Assembly: GCF_018129405.1 (NCBI RefSeq)
Contig: NZ_JAFCLP010000008.1
Location: 1-64,000, forward strand
Source of the DNA: Bradyrhizobium iriomotense
GTDB lineage: Bacteria > Pseudomonadota > Alphaproteobacteria > Rhizobiales > Xanthobacteraceae
Length of the DNA stretch: 64,000 bases
Reading direction: 5' to 3'
Position numbers and translations under genes: made by a program. Below the pieces are notes generated by a model, which did no database searches, was not told the origin of the DNA, and worked only from the letters and a program-made list of their open reading frames with translations. Shown piece by piece: positions 1 through 8,494 of the stretch; within the stretch, counting starts at the first letter, position 1, and every line of letters begins with the position of its first letter.

Positions 1-307
1 CATAGAGAGTCAGCTTCCGAGCCCGGCCACAAGCCTTCCGAGAAGTGTGAATGTCGTAGCCCGCAAGGGGAGAGGGTGGCTTGCCGCGATAGCGGCGAGA
101 CGGGTGAGGGGTATCTATCCTCACAGACGATCTTGCGAGTTGGAGAGATACCCCTCATCCGGCGCTTCGCGCCACCTTCTCCCACATCCGCCTTCGCCAA
201 GGCTTCGGCGGACATGAGGGGAGAAGGAAGAAGGCCGCAGCAGTCTGGGCGGCAAAAAATTCCGACCACGCTTCGCGCGTCGAAATCACCGGCGGCACGG
301 CGGGCGC
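1..307. other. Non-coding stretch dominated by a palindromic repeat
   Basis: No convincing gene is seen here. The stretch holds repeat A1 (64-227). The flanks at 1-63 and 228-307 show no start codon with a ribosome binding site, no RNA gene and no operator-like palindrome. Confidence 0.6.
64..227. repeat. Palindromic intergenic repeat, family A copy 1
   Basis: The left arm reads AGGGGAGAGGGTGGC...GACGGGTGAGGGG. The right arm is its inverse, CCCCTCATCCGGCGC...GCCACCTTCTCCC, so the element can fold into a long hairpin. A second copy lies at 42060-42223. This copy carries an extra nested palindrome (TCCGCC at 187-192, GGCGGA at 207-212) inside the right arm that the second copy lacks. Function is unknown. 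Such elements are common between genes in Bradyrhizobium. Confidence 0.75.
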
Positions 308-499
308 TTACGCCGCCTCCTTCACATCGCCATTCAACAGCCTACGCGCGGCGCGCTCGGCTTCGCGGGCGTTGCGGAAGAGCTGGCCTTCGAGGCGGTT
401 AAAGCGGTGGGATGAAGCGAAGAAGCAGTAACCTCCCTGGGAACGAACGACGATACCTGCGGTCTGTGAATCGACTTCGATGATGTAGCTGTCCGGCAT
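308..499 (-). CDS. Small hypothetical protein, 63 aa
   Basis: I do not recognise a named family. The product starts MPDSYIIEVDSQTAG and has a probably beta-rich first half (IVVRSQGGYCFFAS), then a basic amphipathic helix (REAERAARRLLN) and an acidic end. There is no signal peptide or membrane segment. The ATG at 499 was chosen because GAGGAA lies 9 nt upstream and the longer open frame to 682 has none. It stands alone, reading in the same direction as the beta-oxidation operon but 222 bp beyond its last gene. Confidence 0.6.
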   Translation of the reverse strand: MPDSYIIEVDSQTAGIVVRSQGGYCFFASSHRFNRLEGQLFRNAREAERAARRLLNGDVKEAA

Positions 500-721
500 G
501 GTCCGTGGCTTCCTCAGTGCGGGCAAATAACGGCACTCCGACCCAAAGGTTCCTAGGCATTTTCGGCCGTTTTCCACCCCGAATCGACACGCAATTGAGT
601 ACGCCGGGACCTCATCCGTTTTATGACTTGTTCTTGGCGAAGCCGCGACGCGATGACTCGCGCGCGCCGCGTTCGGCGACATCGCACGTCGTCGTGAGAT
701 AGGGCAGAGCGCCGCGCGCGA

Positions 722-1132
722 TTACGTCGCGATGACAGTGTCGCTCGAACGAACCGCCTGCGGGCGGCCGTGCTCGTCGATCGAGACGTAGGTGAAGTTG
801 CCGTCGGTGACGAGGAACGGATCCTGCTCCCCGCGACGCAGAGCCCACGCTTCCAGATGCACGGTGATGGACGTGCGCCCCACACGCACGAGGTTGGCGT
901 AGACGGAGACGAGATCGCCGACATAGACCGCTTTTCGAAAATTCATCGCCTCGATCGCAACGGTGACCGTGCGCGACTTCGCGACCTTCGATGCAAACAC
1001 GCCGCCGCCGACGTCCATCTGGCTGAGCAGCCAGCCGCCGAAGATGTCGCCGTTCGCATTGGTATCGGCCGGCATCGCCAGCGTGCGGATGCAGAGATCC
1101 CCGCTCGGTCCGGTATTGGCTTGCTCGTTCAT
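722..1132 (-). CDS. Acyl-CoA thioesterase, YciA-type hotdog fold
   Basis: This 136-residue protein has the single hotdog domain of YciA-type acyl-CoA thioesterases, which hydrolyse acyl-CoA to free acid and CoA in the cytosol. Seen directly: the N-terminal MPADTNANGDIFGGWLLSQMD, with the Asn/Asp-Gly-Asp-Ile-Phe-Gly-Gly-Trp active-site helix, then VTVAIEAMNF and the VGDLVSVYANLVRVGRTS strand pair. The length is usual for the family. It lies 21 bp behind the FadB-type gene and is probably the last gene of the beta-oxidation operon, where it would release CoA from overflow intermediates. Confidence 0.88.
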   Translation of the reverse strand: MNEQANTGPSGDLCIRTLAMPADTNANGDIFGGWLLSQMDVGGGVFASKVAKSRTVTVAIEAMNFRKAVYVGDLVSVYANLVRVGRTSITVHLEAWALRRGEQDPFLVTDGNFTYVSIDEHGRPQAVRSSDTVIAT

Positions 1133-1153
1133 GCCTCTCTCACTTGAGATTGC

Positions 1154-3250
1154 TCACTTGAAATTGTCCCAGCCCGGATCGGGCGCGAAGCGCTCGCCGA
1201 ATCGCTCCGCCAGGGCCCGCAGGGTGGATACAATGTTTTCGACGCCGCGCGTGCGCGCGTAATTCAGCGGACCACCGCGGAACGGTGCATAGCCGGTCCC
1301 GAAGATCATGGCGCCGTCGACCGCATCGGCGTCGTCGACGATGCCCTCACGAAGCGCCGCGACGCAGACATTGGACATCGGCAGCACCAGTCGGTCGATC
1401 ATCTGGTCGGTGACGCGCGGACCGGTGTCCGGCAACGGCGCCTTCTCCGCCTTGCCGTCCTTCCAGGTGTAAAAGCCCTTGCCGGTCTTGCGGCCGAGCT
1501 CGCCCTTGGCGACCTTCTCGCGCAGCCAGGCCGGCGTCGGCGGCAGCAGGTCGCCGAACTTGGTCCGCAGCATGTCGCCGACGTCGAGGCAGATGTCGAG
1601 GCCAACCTGGTCGGCGAGCTCGATCGGCCCCATCGGCATGCCGAACTGCTCGGCCGCCGCATCGATCAGGCGCTGGTCGGTCTTCTCGTCCAGCATCACC
1701 ATGGCTTCGAGCATGTACGGCGTCAGCGCGCGGTTGACGAGGAAGCCGGGCGAGCTCTTCACGGCGAGCGGCAGGCGATCGATCGCGCCGACAAAAGCGA
1801 GCGCCTCCTTCAGCACCTCTAGCTCGTTGCCGTCATGGCTGACGACCTCGACCAGCTGCAGGCGCGAGACCGGATTGAAGAAATGCAGGCCGACCAGCCG
1901 CTCCGGCCGCGCCAGCGTGGTGCGCAGATCCTGAAGCGGAATGCTCGACGTATTGGTCGCAAGGATCGCGCCCGGCTTCATCCGCGGCTCGAGGCCGGCA
2001 TAGACCTTCTGTTTCAGCTCGAGCTTTTCCGGCACCGCCTCGATGATGAGATCGGCGTTGCGGACGCCCTCGCCGTCCATATCAGGTATCAGGCGATCGA
2101 GCGCGTCGCGCACATCCGTGGGCTTGCGGATGATCTTGCCGTAGAGCTCGGCCGCGCGCTTGACCGCGCCTGCGATCGGCTCCGGCTTCATGTCGGCGAG
2201 CGAGACGCGGAGCCCCTGCCCCGCGCACCACGCCGCGATGTCGCCGCCCATGGCGCCGGCGCCTATGACGTGGACATGCTTCACCGTGCTGCCGGAGCCT
2301 GCGGCCTTCTTCATCTGCTCGCGCAGGAAGAAGACGCGGATCAGGTTCTGCGCGGTCGGCGTCACCATCAGCTTGGCGAATGACGCCTGCTCTGCCTTCA
2401 GCATCGCGGTCTTGCTGCCGCCATGGGTCTCCCACAGATCGATCAGCGCGTAAGGCGCGGGATAATGCTCGCGGGGCGCAGCTTTCGCCGCCTCCGAGCG
2501 CATGCGCTTGGCCAGCAGCCCACGCACCGATCCGAGATTGGCCGCGCGCGTCAGCAGGCCGGGCTTGGCCCGCTTCAGCCGGCCGAACAGCGCATCCCTC
2601 ACCGCGCCCTGGACGTGGCGCTCCTGCGTCACGGTGTCGACGAGGCCGAGCGATTTGGCGCGGCGCGCATCGATGGTGCGGCCGGTCAGCATCAGCGCCA
2701 TCGACTGCGTCGGATTGACCAGCGCGGTGAAGCGCGCGGTGCCGCCGAGGCCGGGATGCAGGCCCAGCATCACCTCAGGGAAACCGAAGCGCGCACCGTC
2801 GATGGCGATACGCGCCTGGCAGGCCAGCGCGACCTCGAGCCCGCCGCCGAGACAGAAGCCGTGAATAACCGCGACCGTCGGCAGCTTGAGCGCTTCCAAA
2901 TGGTCGACCACCGCATGCGCGGCGCGGATGCGCGTTTCCACCATCTCGGGATCGGCCGCGCCGCGGAATTCGTTGACGTCGGCGCCGGCGATGAAGCCGG
3001 ACGGCTTTGCGGAGCGGATGACGAGGCCGGCGGGGCGCTCGGTCTCGATCGCCGCGAGCGCGGCGTCGAATTCCTCCATCACGTCCGAGGACAGCGTGTT
3101 GGCGCTGGCGCCGTTACGGTCGAACAGGAGCCAGGCAACGCCGTCGGCATCGCGCGTCAGCTTGAAGTGCTTGTAGGGACCATCGGTCGCAGGCTGAGGC
3201 CCCAGCGCCAGCACGCGATCGCCGAGCGCGGTCATGATCTTGGAATCCAT
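1154..3250 (-). CDS. fadB: Bifunctional enoyl-CoA hydratase / 3-hydroxyacyl-CoA dehydrogenase (FadB/FadJ type)
   Basis: This is a 698-residue fused enzyme that hydrates trans-2-enoyl-CoA and oxidises the 3-hydroxyacyl-CoA with NAD+. The N-terminal crotonase domain shows HGFCLGGGLEVALAC and PEVMLGLHPGLGGTARF, which hold the two expected acidic residues. A Rossmann domain follows near residue 317 (VIGAGAMGGDIAAW). The C-terminal dehydrogenase domains contain SSPGFLVNRALTPYMLEA. The ATG at 3250 begins 2 bp after the thiolase stop codon, so the two are almost certainly co-translated. The open frame extends upstream into the thiolase gene, but that extension is shadow sequence. The gene symbol is by family; FadJ is equally possible. 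Confidence 0.93.
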   Translation of the reverse strand: MDSKIMTALGDRVLALGPQPATDGPYKHFKLTRDADGVAWLLFDRNGASANTLSSDVMEEFDAALAAIETERPAGLVIRSAKPSGFIAGADVNEFRGAADPEMVETRIRAAHAVVDHLEALKLPTVAVIHGFCLGGGLEVALACQARIAIDGARFGFPEVMLGLHPGLGGTARFTALVNPTQSMALMLTGRTIDARRAKSLGLVDTVTQERHVQGAVRDALFGRLKRAKPGLLTRAANLGSVRGLLAKRMRSEAAKAAPREHYPAPYALIDLWETHGGSKTAMLKAEQASFAKLMVTPTAQNLIRVFFLREQMKKAAGSGSTVKHVHVIGAGAMGGDIAAWCAGQGLRVSLADMKPEPIAGAVKRAAELYGKIIRKPTDVRDALDRLIPDMDGEGVRNADLIIEAVPEKLELKQKVYAGLEPRMKPGAILATNTSSIPLQDLRTTLARPERLVGLHFFNPVSRLQLVEVVSHDGNELEVLKEALAFVGAIDRLPLAVKSSPGFLVNRALTPYMLEAMVMLDEKTDQRLIDAAAEQFGMPMGPIELADQVGLDICLDVGDMLRTKFGDLLPPTPAWLREKVAKGELGRKTGKGFYTWKDGKAEKAPLPDTGPRVTDQMIDRLVLPMSNVCVAALREGIVDDADAVDGAMIFGTGYAPFRGGPLNYARTRGVENIVSTLRALAERFGERFAPDPGWDNFK

Positions 3251-3252
3251 GG

Positions 3253-4536
3253 TCACACCGCCTCGATCAGCATGGCGCCGCCGAGCCCGCCGCCGATGCA
3301 TTCGGTGGCAATGCCGCGCCGCGTGCCGAGCCGCTTCATCGCGTTGACGAGATGCAGCACGATGCGGTTGCCGGAGGTGCCGACGGGATGGCCGAGCGAG
3401 ATCGCGCCGCCATCGACATTGAGTCTTTCACGATCGATCTCACCGGCGGCGCCGTCGAGCCCAAGAATCTCGCGGCAGAACTTGTCGTCGTTCCAGGCGG
3501 CGAGGCAGCCGAGCACCTGCGTCGCGAATGCCTCGTTCAGCTCCCAGGTCTCGACGTCCTTGATGGTGAGGTCGTTGCGCTTCAGCAGCGGCGTCGCCGA
3601 CATCACGGGGCCGAGCCCCATGATGCTGGGATCAAGCGCGGCCCAGTGGCTGTCTACGATCACGGCCTTTGGCTCCAGCTTGTGCTTGGCTACAGCCGCG
3701 TCGGAGGCGAGGATCACCCAGGAGGCACCATCGGTGATCTGCGAGGAATTACCGGCGGTGACCTGGCCCCAGGGGCGTTCGAACACCGGCCTCAGTTTCG
3801 CGAGAGACTCGGCCGTCGAGTCCGGCCGCACACCGTCGTCATGGTCGAAGAATTTGCCGTCGCGGGAGAACGCCGTCTCGACCTCATCTTTCAGAAAGCC
3901 CTCGGCCTGCGCATGCGCGAGCCGGCGGTGGCTCTCGGCGGCATAGGCGTCGGACTGGGCGCGGGTGATGCCGAAGAGATGGCCGACGACCTCGGCAGTC
4001 TGGCCCATGTTCAGGTCGGTGACGGGATCGGTCAGCCCGCGCTCGAGGCCGATGATCGGCTTGAGATAGCGCGGGCGTAGCTTGAACGCGGCGGCGAGCT
4101 TCGCAGCCACGCCCTTGGCGGTGGCGAGCCCGGCGAACCAGCGCACGCCGGAATTCGGCCAGACCAGCGGCGCGTGGCTCAGGGCCTCGGTGCCGCCGGC
4201 CAGGATCATGTCGGCATGGCCTTCGCGGATGTAGCGGTAGGCGGTGTCGATCGACTGCATGCCCGAGCCGCAATTGATCTGCACGGTAAAGGCGACCATG
4301 TCCTCGCCCATGCCGAGCCGGAGCGCGGCGACACGGGCCGGGTTCATCTCGTCCGCGATCACGTTGACGCAGCCGAGGATGACCTGGTCGAAATCGTCAG
4401 GCGAAAACGGCTGCCGCGCCAGCAGCGGCCGGCCGCATTGCACGGCGAGATCGACGGGCGTGAACGGCCCCGGCCCCGAACGTGCCTTCAAGAACGGCGT
4501 CCGGCTGCCGTCGACGATGAAAACGGGTCGTGCCAT
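3253..4536 (-). CDS. fadA: Acetyl-CoA acyltransferase (thiolase, FadA/FadI type)
   Basis: This 427-residue thiolase cleaves 3-ketoacyl-CoA with CoA to give acetyl-CoA and a shortened acyl-CoA. The nucleophile Cys89 sits in INCGSGMQSID. The NEAFA motif, His383 in SLGHPVGTSG and Cys413 in CIGGGLGG complete the active site. The ATG overlaps the stop of the upstream acyl-CoA dehydrogenase by one base (TGATG), a sign of translational coupling. Together with the downstream FadB-type gene it forms the trifunctional set. The N-terminus (MARPVFIVDGSRTPF) is typical for the family. Confidence 0.93.
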   Translation of the reverse strand: MARPVFIVDGSRTPFLKARSGPGPFTPVDLAVQCGRPLLARQPFSPDDFDQVILGCVNVIADEMNPARVAALRLGMGEDMVAFTVQINCGSGMQSIDTAYRYIREGHADMILAGGTEALSHAPLVWPNSGVRWFAGLATAKGVAAKLAAAFKLRPRYLKPIIGLERGLTDPVTDLNMGQTAEVVGHLFGITRAQSDAYAAESHRRLAHAQAEGFLKDEVETAFSRDGKFFDHDDGVRPDSTAESLAKLRPVFERPWGQVTAGNSSQITDGASWVILASDAAVAKHKLEPKAVIVDSHWAALDPSIMGLGPVMSATPLLKRNDLTIKDVETWELNEAFATQVLGCLAAWNDDKFCREILGLDGAAGEIDRERLNVDGGAISLGHPVGTSGNRIVLHLVNAMKRLGTRRGIATECIGGGLGGAMLIEAV

Positions 4537-6803
4537 CAGCTTGCCGCCCTCTGCTCACCGAGTTCCTGGAAGAACTGATGCACGTCGGCGGTTTTCTTGT
4601 AAATCGGCGACAACGCCTCCGGCGCAAAATCGTCGACTTCGATGACTTTTGTGACGGCTTCGTGAGCCGCGGCAAGCTGCTCGCCCTCGGCCTGCGTGAT
4701 CACGCCCTTGGTGACCGCGTCCTTCCAGTCGCGGATGTGCGCGGCGCGCAGGCGCTTGGCGATCGCATCGGTCCCTGCCACCAGCTTGAACGCGCGCTCC
4801 AGCCGGGCAAAGCCGCCGTCGTCGTCGACATGAGCGAGATCCGGCGTGAGGCGCTCGCGCGCCGCCGACGGCTCCAGCACGAGGCCTGCGCATTGGTGCA
4901 CGACGCGATCGGACGGGCCGAGCACGCGGGCGCCGAAGGGCTGGACCACGAGCTTGAGGAAGCCGGCAATGAGGCGGTTGGGCAGGTTGGCGAGGATTTC
5001 GGCAAGCCGGTTCTCGATGGTCTTGAAGCCGGTCGCCATGCACCATTCCAGCGCGGCGAAGTCCTCCTTCTGCCGGCCCTCGTCCTGCCAGCGCTTCAAG
5101 ACGGCCGAGAGCAGATACAGTTCGGAGAGGATGTCGCCGAAGCGTGCCGACAGCATTTCCTTGCGCTTGAGCGCGCCGCCGAGCGTCAGCAGCGCCATGT
5201 CGGCGCAGAGCGCGAAGGCCGCCGAATAGCGGGAGAGCTGGCGATAGAATGGCGTGGCATCGCCCGCATCCGGCGCCATCGCAAAAGCGCCAAAGGTCCA
5301 GCTCCGGCCGAAGGCGCGGAACAGCGTCTGAAAACTGTGGCCGACATGTTTCCAGAACGCCGCGTCGAACGCGGTGAGCCCGCGCTCGCGATCGGCGTCG
5401 GCAAGCGCATTCATCTCGTCGAGCAGATAGGGATGCGCGCGGATCGCACCCTGCCCGAACACGATGAGGTTGCGGGTCAGGATGTTGGCGCCCTCGACAG
5501 TGATACCGACGGGGACGGCGCGATGCAAATTGCCGAGATAGTTTTGCGGACCGTCGATCACGGCCTTGCCGCCATGGATGTCCATGGCGTCGTCGACGGC
5601 GGTGCGCATCCGCTCGGTCGCGTGCAGCTTCATGATGCCGGAGATGACAGCAGGATGAATGCCGGCATTCAGCGCCGCGCAGGTCAGCCGGCGTGCCGCG
5701 TCGAGCTGATAGGCGGTGGCGACGATGCGCGCGAGCGGCTCCTCGACGCCCTCGAACTTGGAGATGGAGATGCCGAACTGCTCGCGGATGCGGGCATAGG
5801 CACCGGTGGTGCGCGCGGCATAGGCAGCACCTGCCGCCGACAGCGACGGCAGCGAGATGCCGCGGCCAGCTGCGAGCGCGGTCATCAGCATCTTCCAGCC
5901 CTGGCCGAGGCGCTCCTTGCCGCCGATGACGTAGTCGAGCGGAATGAAGACGTCGCGGCCCCAGTTCGGGCCGTTCTGGAACACCTGCATCGAAGGCAGA
6001 TGGCGCTGGCCGATCTCGACGCCAGGCAAATTCGTCGGGATCAGCGCCACGGTGATGCCGAGCTCTTCCTGGGAGCCTACGAGATGATCGGGGTCATAGG
6101 CCTTGAAGGCGAGGCCGAGCAGCGTCGCGACGGGGCCAAGCGTGATGTAGCGCTTGTGCCAGTTGAGCCTGAGGCCTGTGACCTCGCGGCCTTCGAAGTT
6201 GCCCTTGCAGATGATGCCGGTGTCGACCATCGAGGCGGCATCGGAGCCGGCCTCGGGGCTGGTGAGGCCGAAGCAGGGAATGTCGCGGCCATCTGCGAGC
6301 CGCGGCAGCCAGCGCTCCTGCTGTTCCCTGGTGCCGAAGCGCATCAAGAGCTCGCCGGGCCCGAGCGAGTTCGGCACCATCACGGTGACGGCGGCCGCAA
6401 TCGAGCGGGTCGAGATCTTGCGCACGACTTCCGAATGCGCGTAGGGCGAGAAACCGAGGCCGCCGAACTCCTTCGGGATGATCATGCCGAAGAACTTTTC
6501 GCGCTTGACGAAGTGCCAGACGTCCTGCGGCAGGTCGCGCCACTCCCAGAAGATTTTCCACTCGTCGAGCATGGCGCAGAGCTCGTCGACAGGGCCGCTC
6601 AGGAAGGCCTGCTCCTCGTCGGTCAATCTGGCTGGCGCGATTTTCAGCAATTTCGACCAGTCGGGATCGCCGGTGAAGAGATCGGCATCCCACCAGACAT
6701 CGCCCGCCTCCAGCGCCTCGCGCTCGGTGTCGGACATCGCCGGCAGCACGCCGCGTGCCCAGGAGAAGATCGGCTTTGTGATGGTGTCGCGGCGGAAGCT
6801 CAT
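4536..6803 (-). CDS. fadE: Acyl-CoA dehydrogenase, FadE type
   Basis: This 755-residue flavoprotein belongs to the long bacterial FadE class, which carries an extra C-terminal region beyond the usual 380-residue acyl-CoA dehydrogenase core. It catalyses the first beta-oxidation step, forming trans-2-enoyl-CoA. Visible core motifs are FFGMIIPKEFGGLGFSPYA, CFGLTSPEAGSDAASM and AMDIHGGKAVIDGPQN. I chose the ATG at 6803 (MSFRRDTITKP) because AGG lies a few bases upstream; the ATG at 6815 has no binding site. It is the first gene of the fad operon. No operator was recognised upstream. Confidence 0.92.
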   Translation of the reverse strand: MSFRRDTITKPIFSWARGVLPAMSDTEREALEAGDVWWDADLFTGDPDWSKLLKIAPARLTDEEQAFLSGPVDELCAMLDEWKIFWEWRDLPQDVWHFVKREKFFGMIIPKEFGGLGFSPYAHSEVVRKISTRSIAAAVTVMVPNSLGPGELLMRFGTREQQERWLPRLADGRDIPCFGLTSPEAGSDAASMVDTGIICKGNFEGREVTGLRLNWHKRYITLGPVATLLGLAFKAYDPDHLVGSQEELGITVALIPTNLPGVEIGQRHLPSMQVFQNGPNWGRDVFIPLDYVIGGKERLGQGWKMLMTALAAGRGISLPSLSAAGAAYAARTTGAYARIREQFGISISKFEGVEEPLARIVATAYQLDAARRLTCAALNAGIHPAVISGIMKLHATERMRTAVDDAMDIHGGKAVIDGPQNYLGNLHRAVPVGITVEGANILTRNLIVFGQGAIRAHPYLLDEMNALADADRERGLTAFDAAFWKHVGHSFQTLFRAFGRSWTFGAFAMAPDAGDATPFYRQLSRYSAAFALCADMALLTLGGALKRKEMLSARFGDILSELYLLSAVLKRWQDEGRQKEDFAALEWCMATGFKTIENRLAEILANLPNRLIAGFLKLVVQPFGARVLGPSDRVVHQCAGLVLEPSAARERLTPDLAHVDDDGGFARLERAFKLVAGTDAIAKRLRAAHIRDWKDAVTKGVITQAEGEQLAAAHEAVTKVIEVDDFAPEALSPIYKKTADVHQFFQELGEQRAAS

Positions 6804-7094
6804 GGCGGACCTCATGCATCGGCGCGGTGACAGGGCATTTTAGCGGAAAGTGGCCGGGGTGCGTGAACACTTCGCGGGCAAAAAGAAGCGATTTGACGCG
6901 GCCGGGCGGCCGCCCAGGCCATAACGGCCGGGGCGTGGGGCAGTTCCGGAAGGGGAGCAGTAGCCCGGATGGAGCCAACGGGTCGGCGCGAAGCGCCGCC
7001 CGATGACAGGCTCCGCGTAATCCGGGATTCTCGCGTCGCGGATGGACTTTCCCGGATTGCGCTGCGCTCCATCCGGGCTACGGGAGCGACCGGA
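6804..7094. other. Intergenic region before the fad operon
   Basis: This 291-bp region separates the fad operon from the flavin-reductase-like gene, both on the minus strand. About 120 bp at 6960-7082 is repeat family B. The 150 bp nearest fadE should hold the operon promoter, but I see no operator palindrome that I can support. Confidence 0.5.
6960..7082. repeat. Palindromic intergenic repeat, family B copy 1
   Basis: It starts GTAGCCCGGATGGAGC and ends with the inverse, GCTCCATCCGGGCTAC. Copies 2 and 3 are at 7740-7826 and 45998-46085. This copy is longer because its centre contains additional partial copies of the internal segment (TAATCCGGGATT...CCCGGATTGCG). Confidence 0.8.
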
Positions 7095-7718
7095 TCAATC
7101 CGGCCGGACCATCTCGAACATGTTTTCCGGCTTGATCTCGAAATAATCGCCGCGGCGGCCGGCGCGAACGATGGGGCGGGCGGCGGCGGTCTGATAGACG
7201 CCGTCCTTGATCATGGCCTTGTCGATGTGGACGGCGACCACCTCGCCGAGCGTCAGCCAGGCGTCGGCCTCCTTACCGTTGGCGCCCTTGAGGCGAACGA
7301 TGTCGGACACCTTGCATTCGAAGGCGACGGGGCTCTCTCCGACGCGCGGCACGTTGACGAGCCTGCCGGGCACGGCGGTCAGGCCCGCGACCTCGAACTC
7401 GTCGACCTCTGGCGCGACATGCGCGGCGGTCGCGTTCATGTGCTTGGCGAGGTCCATGGTGGCGAGATTCCAGACGAACTCGCCGGTCTGCTGGATGTTC
7501 TCGACCGTGTCCTTCCAGTTGGTGGAGGAGAAGCCGATGATCGGCGGCACGTAGCAGAACGCGTTGAAGAAGCTGTAGGGCGCAAGGTTGACGTGGCCCC
7601 TGGTGTCACGGGAGGAGATCCAGCCGATGGGGCGCGGCGCGATGATGGCGTTGAAGGGATCGTGCTTGAGGCCGTGGCCCTTGGAGGGCTCGTAGAAGTA
7701 GAGGTCTTTATCGGTCAC
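7095..7718 (-). CDS. Flavin reductase-like FMN-binding protein
   Basis: This 207-residue protein has the split-barrel flavin reductase domain: NAIIAPRPIGWISSRDTRG, then NLAPYSFFNAFCYVPP, where the backbone binds FMN. Such proteins bind FMN and can act as flavin reductases or pass electrons to partner oxygenases. The partner is not identifiable here. The GTG at 7718 (protein starting MTDKDLYFYEPSKG) has AGGAAAG upstream at good spacing. The longer open frame to 7790 runs into repeat B2 and is rejected. It is followed by repeat B1 and then the fad operon, and is probably transcribed separately. Confidence 0.85.
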   Translation of the reverse strand: MTDKDLYFYEPSKGHGLKHDPFNAIIAPRPIGWISSRDTRGHVNLAPYSFFNAFCYVPPIIGFSSTNWKDTVENIQQTGEFVWNLATMDLAKHMNATAAHVAPEVDEFEVAGLTAVPGRLVNVPRVGESPVAFECKVSDIVRLKGANGKEADAWLTLGEVVAVHIDKAMIKDGVYQTAAARPIVRAGRRGDYFEIKPENMFEMVRPD

Positions 7719-7739
7719 CGCGGGTCTTTCCTGATCCTG

Positions 7740-7826
7740 GTAGCCCGGATGGAGCGAAGCGTAATCCGGGACCGCAAGCGCAACGCCCAAAGATCCCGGA
7801 TTGCGCTTCGCTCCATCCGGGCTACG
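7740..7826. repeat. Palindromic intergenic repeat, family B copy 2
   Basis: This is an 87-bp inverted repeat, GTAGCCCGGATGGAGCGAAG...CTTCGCTCCATCCGGGCTAC, with a short diverged centre. It lies between the flavin-reductase-like gene and the TetR gene, upstream of the former on the minus strand. Confidence 0.85.
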
Positions 7827-7860
7827 TCGGCCTGCTTATAGGGGGAAACCCGTCCACCCG

Positions 7861-8460
7861 TCAGTGGCGCGGGGACAGACCCGCGATGACGAAATCGATC
7901 ATCTGGTCGATGGTCGGGCCCGGCTTGGTGGCGCACTGGGCGATCATCTGGGGGTGGAAGAAGCGGATCATCGCGGTGCAGGCGCACAGCGAGGCCAGCT
8001 GCAGGTCGGGCGCCTCGAACTCGCCGGAGGCCACCCCCTGGGCAATCATCTGGCCGATCACCCCGGCAATGCACTCCATGTGGGCGACGCAGACGTCCCA
8101 GTCCTCCTCCATCGCGATCGCGACCATCTCGTGCAGCTTGTTATCGCCGACATAGCGCTCGGTGTTCATGCGATGGATGGTGGTGAGCAGCTCGCGGAAG
8201 CGCGGGAGCACCGGACCGGGCCCGGTCACGATCCGCTGCGCCTCCAGCTCGACCTCGCCCATCAGCGAACGGGCCACCGCCTGGTGAATCGCCTTCTTCG
8301 ATTCGAAGAAGCGATAGACGTTGGCGGGGCTCATCCTGAGCTCCTTGGCGATGTCACCGACCGTGGTCTTCTGATAGCCGATCTGCCGGAACAGCCGCTC
8401 GGCCACCTCGAGGATACGATCCCGGGTGTCGCCTTCGATATGTTCCGCAACCAGTGTCAT
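7861..8460 (-). CDS. TetR-family transcriptional regulator, probably of the RND efflux operon
   Basis: This 199-residue protein has an N-terminal TetR helix-turn-helix (residues about 12-60: RDRILEVAERLFRQIGYQKT, then DIAKELRMSPANVYRFFESK) and an all-helical ligand domain. It starts 34 bp after the stop of the RND pump gene, on the same strand, so it is likely co-transcribed as the third gene of the efflux operon and autoregulates it. The inducing ligand is unknown. The ATG at 8460 fits the family start. Confidence 0.88.
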   Translation of the reverse strand: MTLVAEHIEGDTRDRILEVAERLFRQIGYQKTTVGDIAKELRMSPANVYRFFESKKAIHQAVARSLMGEVELEAQRIVTGPGPVLPRFRELLTTIHRMNTERYVGDNKLHEMVAIAMEEDWDVCVAHMECIAGVIGQMIAQGVASGEFEAPDLQLASLCACTAMIRFFHPQMIAQCATKPGPTIDQMIDFVIAGLSPRH

Positions 8461-8494
8461 CTGTCAGGACTCGTCAATCAGCACTACTTCTCAC

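Noticed and set aside
4530-6830. Long open frame on the plus strand opposite the acyl-CoA dehydrogenase
   Set aside because: It is antisense to a gene with clear family motifs, has no ribosome binding site or domain, and such long antisense frames are expected at this GC content.
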